Below, one piece after another: positions 14,500 to 17,334 of a stretch of DNA of 17,334 nucleotides. Numbering within the stretch: the stretch's first letter is position 1; every line of letters begins with the position of its first letter. Under the pieces are notes generated by a model. It made no database searches, was not told where the DNA came from, and saw only the letters and a program-made list of their open reading frames with translations. Location: NCBI GenBank assembly GCA_910578255.1, contig CAJTQM010000026.1, positions 1 through 17,334 of the forward strand, in the 5' to 3' direction. The DNA comes from an uncultured Oscillospiraceae bacterium. GTDB lineage: Bacteria > Bacillota > Clostridia > Oscillospirales > Ruminococcaceae. Position numbers and translations under genes: made by a program.

Positions 14500-15620
14500 T
14501 GAAACATACTGCGATGGGCATTGTATTTTCCAATATGCACGACAGTCATCTGGGAAGTCTGACCCGGGAGAGAACGACAGGATCGGTGCCCTTTGGCGGG
14601 CGATACCGTCTGGTGGACTTTATCCTGTCCAGCATGGTCAATTCCGGTATCAGCGATATTGGGGTGATTGCAAAAACCAACTATCAATCGCTGATTGGGC
14701 ATCTGGGCAACGGCAGAGAGTGGGACCTGGCCAGAAAGCTGGGCGGCCTGACCGTTCTGCCCCCTTACAGTAGCGGGGATAACCAAGGCATTTACGCTGG
14801 CCGTCTCGACGCGCTGGCGGGCGTGTCTGGCTACATCCGCAGCAACCGCGCAGAATATGTGGTTTTGGCCGACTGCGACCTGATTGCCAATCTGGATTTT
14901 CAAAAGCTGATCGCTTTTCATGAGGAGAAGGACGCGGAAATTACGCTGGGGTACCGGCGGGAGAAAATCTGCCGCGAAGGAAACGAAAATCTGGTGGTTT
15001 TCGACGTGGACGAAAATCAGCGGGTGGGACGGGTCTGGCTTTCTCCCCAGACAGAACAGGAGCAGAATATTTATCTGAACGTTGCCGTTATGAAACGGGA
15101 ACTGCTGGAAAAAATCGTGGAAGAGGCGCACAGCCGCAACAAACGCAGCTTCACCAAAGATATTCTGGTGGAGAAAAGCGATACGCTGCGGATTTATGGC
15201 TATGAGATTCAGGATTATGTGATGCGCATTAACCATTTGCAGGATTATTTTGACGCCAGTATGGCGCTGCTCAATTCCCAGATCCGGCAGACACTGTTTC
15301 CGGCGGAGCGTCCGGTTCTTACTCGTGTGCGCGACCAGGTGCCGGCAAAATACGGTTTGGGCGCAGTGGTAAAAAACTCCCTTGTGGCAGACGGATGTAT
15401 TATTGAGGGGACGATTGAAAATTCCATCATTTTCCGCGGCGCAAAAATTGGACGTGGCGCGGTGATCCGCGACAGTATTATTATGGCCGGCGCCGTTATC
15501 GGCGACGGGGCACGCTTGGAATATGTGGTAGCGGACCGGGAGGCGACCATCCGCGACACCCGGACGCTGGTCGGCTATAAAACCTATCCGCTGTTCATCG
15601 AGAAGAAAAGCGTAATCTAA
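14496..15620 (+). CDS. glgD: GlgD, non-catalytic partner of ADP-glucose pyrophosphorylase
   Basis: The 374-residue protein aligns along its length with GlgC (VPFGGRYRLVDFILSSMVNSG at 31-51, C-terminal hexapeptide repeats about 285-350) but lacks the catalytic N-terminal motif. Where GlgC has AGGQGSRL, this has SNMHDSHLGSL, and SGDH is replaced by ADCD (125-128). GlgD proteins of Firmicutes are known to be inactive alone and to raise GlgC activity as heteromeric subunits. Its start overlaps the glgC stop by 4 bases, so the two subunits are likely made in step. AGGAGG (14480-14485) lies 10 bases upstream; a second ATG at 14499 is also possible. Confidence 0.95.
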   Translation: MMKHTAMGIVFSNMHDSHLGSLTRERTTGSVPFGGRYRLVDFILSSMVNSGISDIGVIAKTNYQSLIGHLGNGREWDLARKLGGLTVLPPYSSGDNQGIYAGRLDALAGVSGYIRSNRAEYVVLADCDLIANLDFQKLIAFHEEKDAEITLGYRREKICREGNENLVVFDVDENQRVGRVWLSPQTEQEQNIYLNVAVMKRELLEKIVEEAHSRNKRSFTKDILVEKSDTLRIYGYEIQDYVMRINHLQDYFDASMALLNSQIRQTLFPAERPVLTRVRDQVPAKYGLGAVVKNSLVADGCIIEGTIENSIIFRGAKIGRGAVIRDSIIMAGAVIGDGARLEYVVADREATIRDTRTLVGYKTYPLFIEKKSVI

Positions 15621-15670
15621 AAAAAATATCGTTTTCGACCGTCAACGGAAAAGATACAGGAGGTATCCTT

Positions 15671-17092
15671 ATGAAAATCCTATACGCTGCCAGCGAGGCG
15701 TATCCCTTTGCCGCTTCCGGAGGACTGGCGGACGTGGCCGGCTCTCTTCCAAAGGCGATCCGTGGGAAAATGCAGGCTTGCCGTGTGGTTATGCCCCTTT
15801 ACAGTGACATTAAGCCGGAACTGCGTGCACAAATGAAATATGTGACGAATCTTACGGTTTTTTTGTCCTGGCGTGCCCTTTACTGCGGCGTGTTTGAGGC
15901 CAACTATAACGGAGTTGTATACTACTTTTTGGATAATGAATACTATTTTAAACGTCCGGGATTGTATGGCTATTATGACGATGGGGAGCGGTTCGCCTTT
16001 TTCTCCAAAGCGGTTTTGGAAATGCTCCATTATATCGATTATACGCCAGACATCATCCACTGTAACGATTGGCAGACCGCGCTTGTCCCGGTTTATCTGA
16101 ATGTTTTTTACAGAGGGGAAAAGAAGTTCCGCGACATCAAAACAGTCCTGACCATCCACAATATCCAGTACCAGGGGAAATATGGGATGGAAATGGTGCA
16201 GGATGTGCTGGGGCTGCCTCAAAGCGCTGCGCCGATTGTGGAATACGATGGCGACGTCAATTACATGAAGGGCGGCATTGACCAGTGCAATATGGTCACC
16301 ACCGTAAGCAAGACCTATGCGCAGGAAATTCTCGATCCCTGGTTCTCTCACGGCCTGGATCGGATTTTAAAAGCGCGCCAGTTTAAATTAACCGGCATTC
16401 TCAACGGTATTGACGTGGAGGGGTATGATCCCCAGTCTGACCCCAATATAGTGGCGCCTTTCTCTGCCAAAGATCCTTCTAAAAAGGCGGAAAACAAACG
16501 CGCGCTGCAAGAGGAGATGGGCCTGCCGCAGCAAAAGGATGTGATGGTCTTGGGCATTGTCAGCCGCCTGGTGGACCACAAGGGCATGGACCTGGTCAAA
16601 TATATCGGCGACGAACTGCTGCGGGAACCGATTCAGCTGGTGGTGTTGGGCTCCGGCGAGTATATTTTCGAATCCTTCTTTGAGGAGATGAAGCGCAGAT
16701 ATCCGGACAAGGTCGGCTACACCAAAGGCTTTATTCCTCCTTTGGCCCGCAGAATTTACGCCGGAGCGGATACCTTTTTGATGCCTTCGAAAAGCGAGCC
16801 CTGCGGATTGGCGCAGATGGTCGCTTTGCGGTATGGTACCATCCCGATTGTCCGGGCTACCGGCGGTTTGAAGGATTCTATTCAGGATCTGGGCGGGGAA
16901 GACGGAAACGGCTTTACCTTCCAGTCCTATAACGCTCATGACATGTTGGGCGCCGTAAAGCGGGCGCTACAGCTTTACGGGGACAAAAAAGCCTGGCAGA
17001 AAGCGGTTGTTGGCGGGATGAACTGCGATTTCAGCTGGAAAAAATCGGCGGGCGAATATGTCGCCATGTACCGGAGAATTTTAGAAGGGTAA
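15671..17092 (+). CDS. glgA: Glycogen synthase (ADP-glucose dependent, GT5)
   Basis: The 473-residue protein has the two-Rossmann GT-B layout of bacterial glycogen synthase. N-terminal features are ASEAYPFAASGGLADVAGSL (7-26), HCNDWQT (130-136) and HNIQYQG (163-169). C-terminal features are VSRLVDHKG (297-305, with R299 and K304 for nucleotide binding) and SEPCGLAQ (375-382) with E376. It adds glucose from ADP-glucose to the growing alpha-1,4 chain. The usual K-x-G-G-L near the N-terminus reads A-S-G-G-L, with alanine at the position of E. coli Lys15. AGGAGG before the ATG sits 7 bases upstream. It follows glgD by 50 bases without a terminator, completing the operon. Confidence 0.96.
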   Translation: MKILYAASEAYPFAASGGLADVAGSLPKAIRGKMQACRVVMPLYSDIKPELRAQMKYVTNLTVFLSWRALYCGVFEANYNGVVYYFLDNEYYFKRPGLYGYYDDGERFAFFSKAVLEMLHYIDYTPDIIHCNDWQTALVPVYLNVFYRGEKKFRDIKTVLTIHNIQYQGKYGMEMVQDVLGLPQSAAPIVEYDGDVNYMKGGIDQCNMVTTVSKTYAQEILDPWFSHGLDRILKARQFKLTGILNGIDVEGYDPQSDPNIVAPFSAKDPSKKAENKRALQEEMGLPQQKDVMVLGIVSRLVDHKGMDLVKYIGDELLREPIQLVVLGSGEYIFESFFEEMKRRYPDKVGYTKGFIPPLARRIYAGADTFLMPSKSEPCGLAQMVALRYGTIPIVRATGGLKDSIQDLGGEDGNGFTFQSYNAHDMLGAVKRALQLYGDKKAWQKAVVGGMNCDFSWKKSAGEYVAMYRRILEG

Positions 17093-17126
17093 TCGGAAAA
17101 AAGGCTCGGACCGATACCGTTTTTAT

Positions 17127-17170
17127 AGGGCCGCTGCCTACTTCGTTTGAAGAGCAGCGGCCCTGTTTTA
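17127..17170 (+). terminator. Terminator of the glg operon
   Basis: AGGGCCGCTGC (17127-17137) pairs perfectly with GCAGCGGCCCT (17154-17164) around a 16-base loop, then GTTTTAT. Flanking CCGATA (17110-17115) and TATCGG (17169-17174) could extend the stem. It starts 34 bases after the glgA stop. Confidence 0.85.
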
Positions 17171-17209
17171 TCGGTTTGCCGCAGTACCGGGAAAGAAAAA
17201 TAAAAAGGA

Positions 17210-17238
17210 TTGCTAAAAAAATCCTTTTATGCTATAAT
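17210..17238 (+). promoter_or_regulatory. Promoter of the gene starting at 17316
   Basis: TTGCTA (17210-17215) and a perfect TATAAT (17233-17238) with extended TGC are 17 bases apart. The -35 overlaps an AT-rich hairpin (AAAAGGATT 17203-17211, AATCCTTTT 17220-17228). Confidence 0.78.
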
Positions 17239-17277
17239 TTTATATCATATAAAACAAAATGTTTCTTTTAAAGAAAC
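17238..17277. promoter_or_regulatory. Two consecutive perfect palindromes at the transcription start
   Basis: TTTTATAT-C-ATATAAAA (17238-17254) and GTTTCTTT-T-AAAGAAAC (17261-17277) are each perfect 17-base palindromes with a single central base. They lie directly after the -10, across and just past the expected start of transcription, as repressor sites do. Confidence 0.5.
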
Positions 17278-17315
17278 GCAGAGGTGCAAGTTCTTGGGCA
17301 ATGAGGAGGAAGCAC

Positions 17316-17334
17316 ATGAAAAAGATTTTACTAA
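17316..17334 (+). CDS. Start of an unidentified gene, cut by the window edge
   Basis: Only MKKILL is visible. AGGAGG (17304-17309) lies 6 bases before the ATG, and a promoter with operator-like palindromes lies upstream. The Lys-Lys followed by Ile-Leu-Leu is compatible with a signal peptide but far too short to decide. An in-frame ATG at 17301 overlaps the ribosome site and is less likely. Confidence 0.6.

Noticed and set aside
17275..17315. Resemblance to the start of a lysine riboswitch (AGAGGTGC)
   Set aside because: Only a short match is present, the later conserved segments are absent, and a ribosome site with ATG follows within 40 bases, leaving no room for the aptamer.

Overview
The window looks like a chromosomal segment from a spore-forming member of the Clostridia, most likely an Oscillospirales/Ruminococcaceae-type gut or fermentative anaerobe. 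This rests on strong AGGAGG ribosome-binding sites before nearly every gene, Firmicutes-type promoters, frequent TTG/GTG starts, a SpoIID sporulation enzyme, the four-gene glgB-glgC-glgD-glgA cassette with its GlgD pseudo-paralogue, and a base composition that looks near 50% GC. No rRNA, tRNA, CRISPR array, insertion sequence or phage gene is visible.

Layout. Positions 1-521 (minus strand) carry two tandem half-length TSUP (TauE/SafE-type) membrane transporter genes, the downstream one cut by the window edge. They are divergent from a ribbon-helix-helix (RHH) DNA-binding protein (640-1302), which is followed after 22 bases by clpB (1325-3919). The 118-base divergent region holds back-to-back promoters and a perfect 11-bp AT-rich inverted repeat over both. 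After a strong terminator comes a two-gene unit: a Nudix hydrolase (4077-4610) and an unrecognised soluble protein (4626-5210). A SpoIID-like protein (5250-6326, minus) faces them and is divergent from an unrecognised polytopic membrane protein (6451-7305). An EamA/DMT-type exporter (7376-8299) follows from its own promoter and converges on an orphan soluble histidine kinase (8370-9512, minus) through a perfect 19-bp bidirectional terminator.

The right half is central carbon metabolism. A GAPDH gene (9900-10916) with its own promoter and terminator is followed by the glycogen operon glgB (11245-13233), glgC (13276-14499), glgD (14496-15620) and glgA (15671-17092). Together these make ADP-glucose (GlgC with its GlgD partner), polymerise it (GlgA) and branch the glucan (GlgB). 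The operon ends in a GC-rich hairpin. A further gene starts at 17316 behind a promoter with two consecutive perfect palindromes.

Most worth following up: the RHH-clpB pair with its palindromic operator (a possible local control circuit for ClpB and the TSUP transporter), the GlgA whose N-terminal Lys of the K-x-G-G-L motif is replaced by Ala, the lysine-rich tail on GlgB, and the double-palindrome promoter at the right edge. The assignments of ClpB, GAPDH, GlgB/C/D/A, Nudix, SpoIID and histidine kinase rest on clear motifs. Regulatory sites are read by eye and are candidates.
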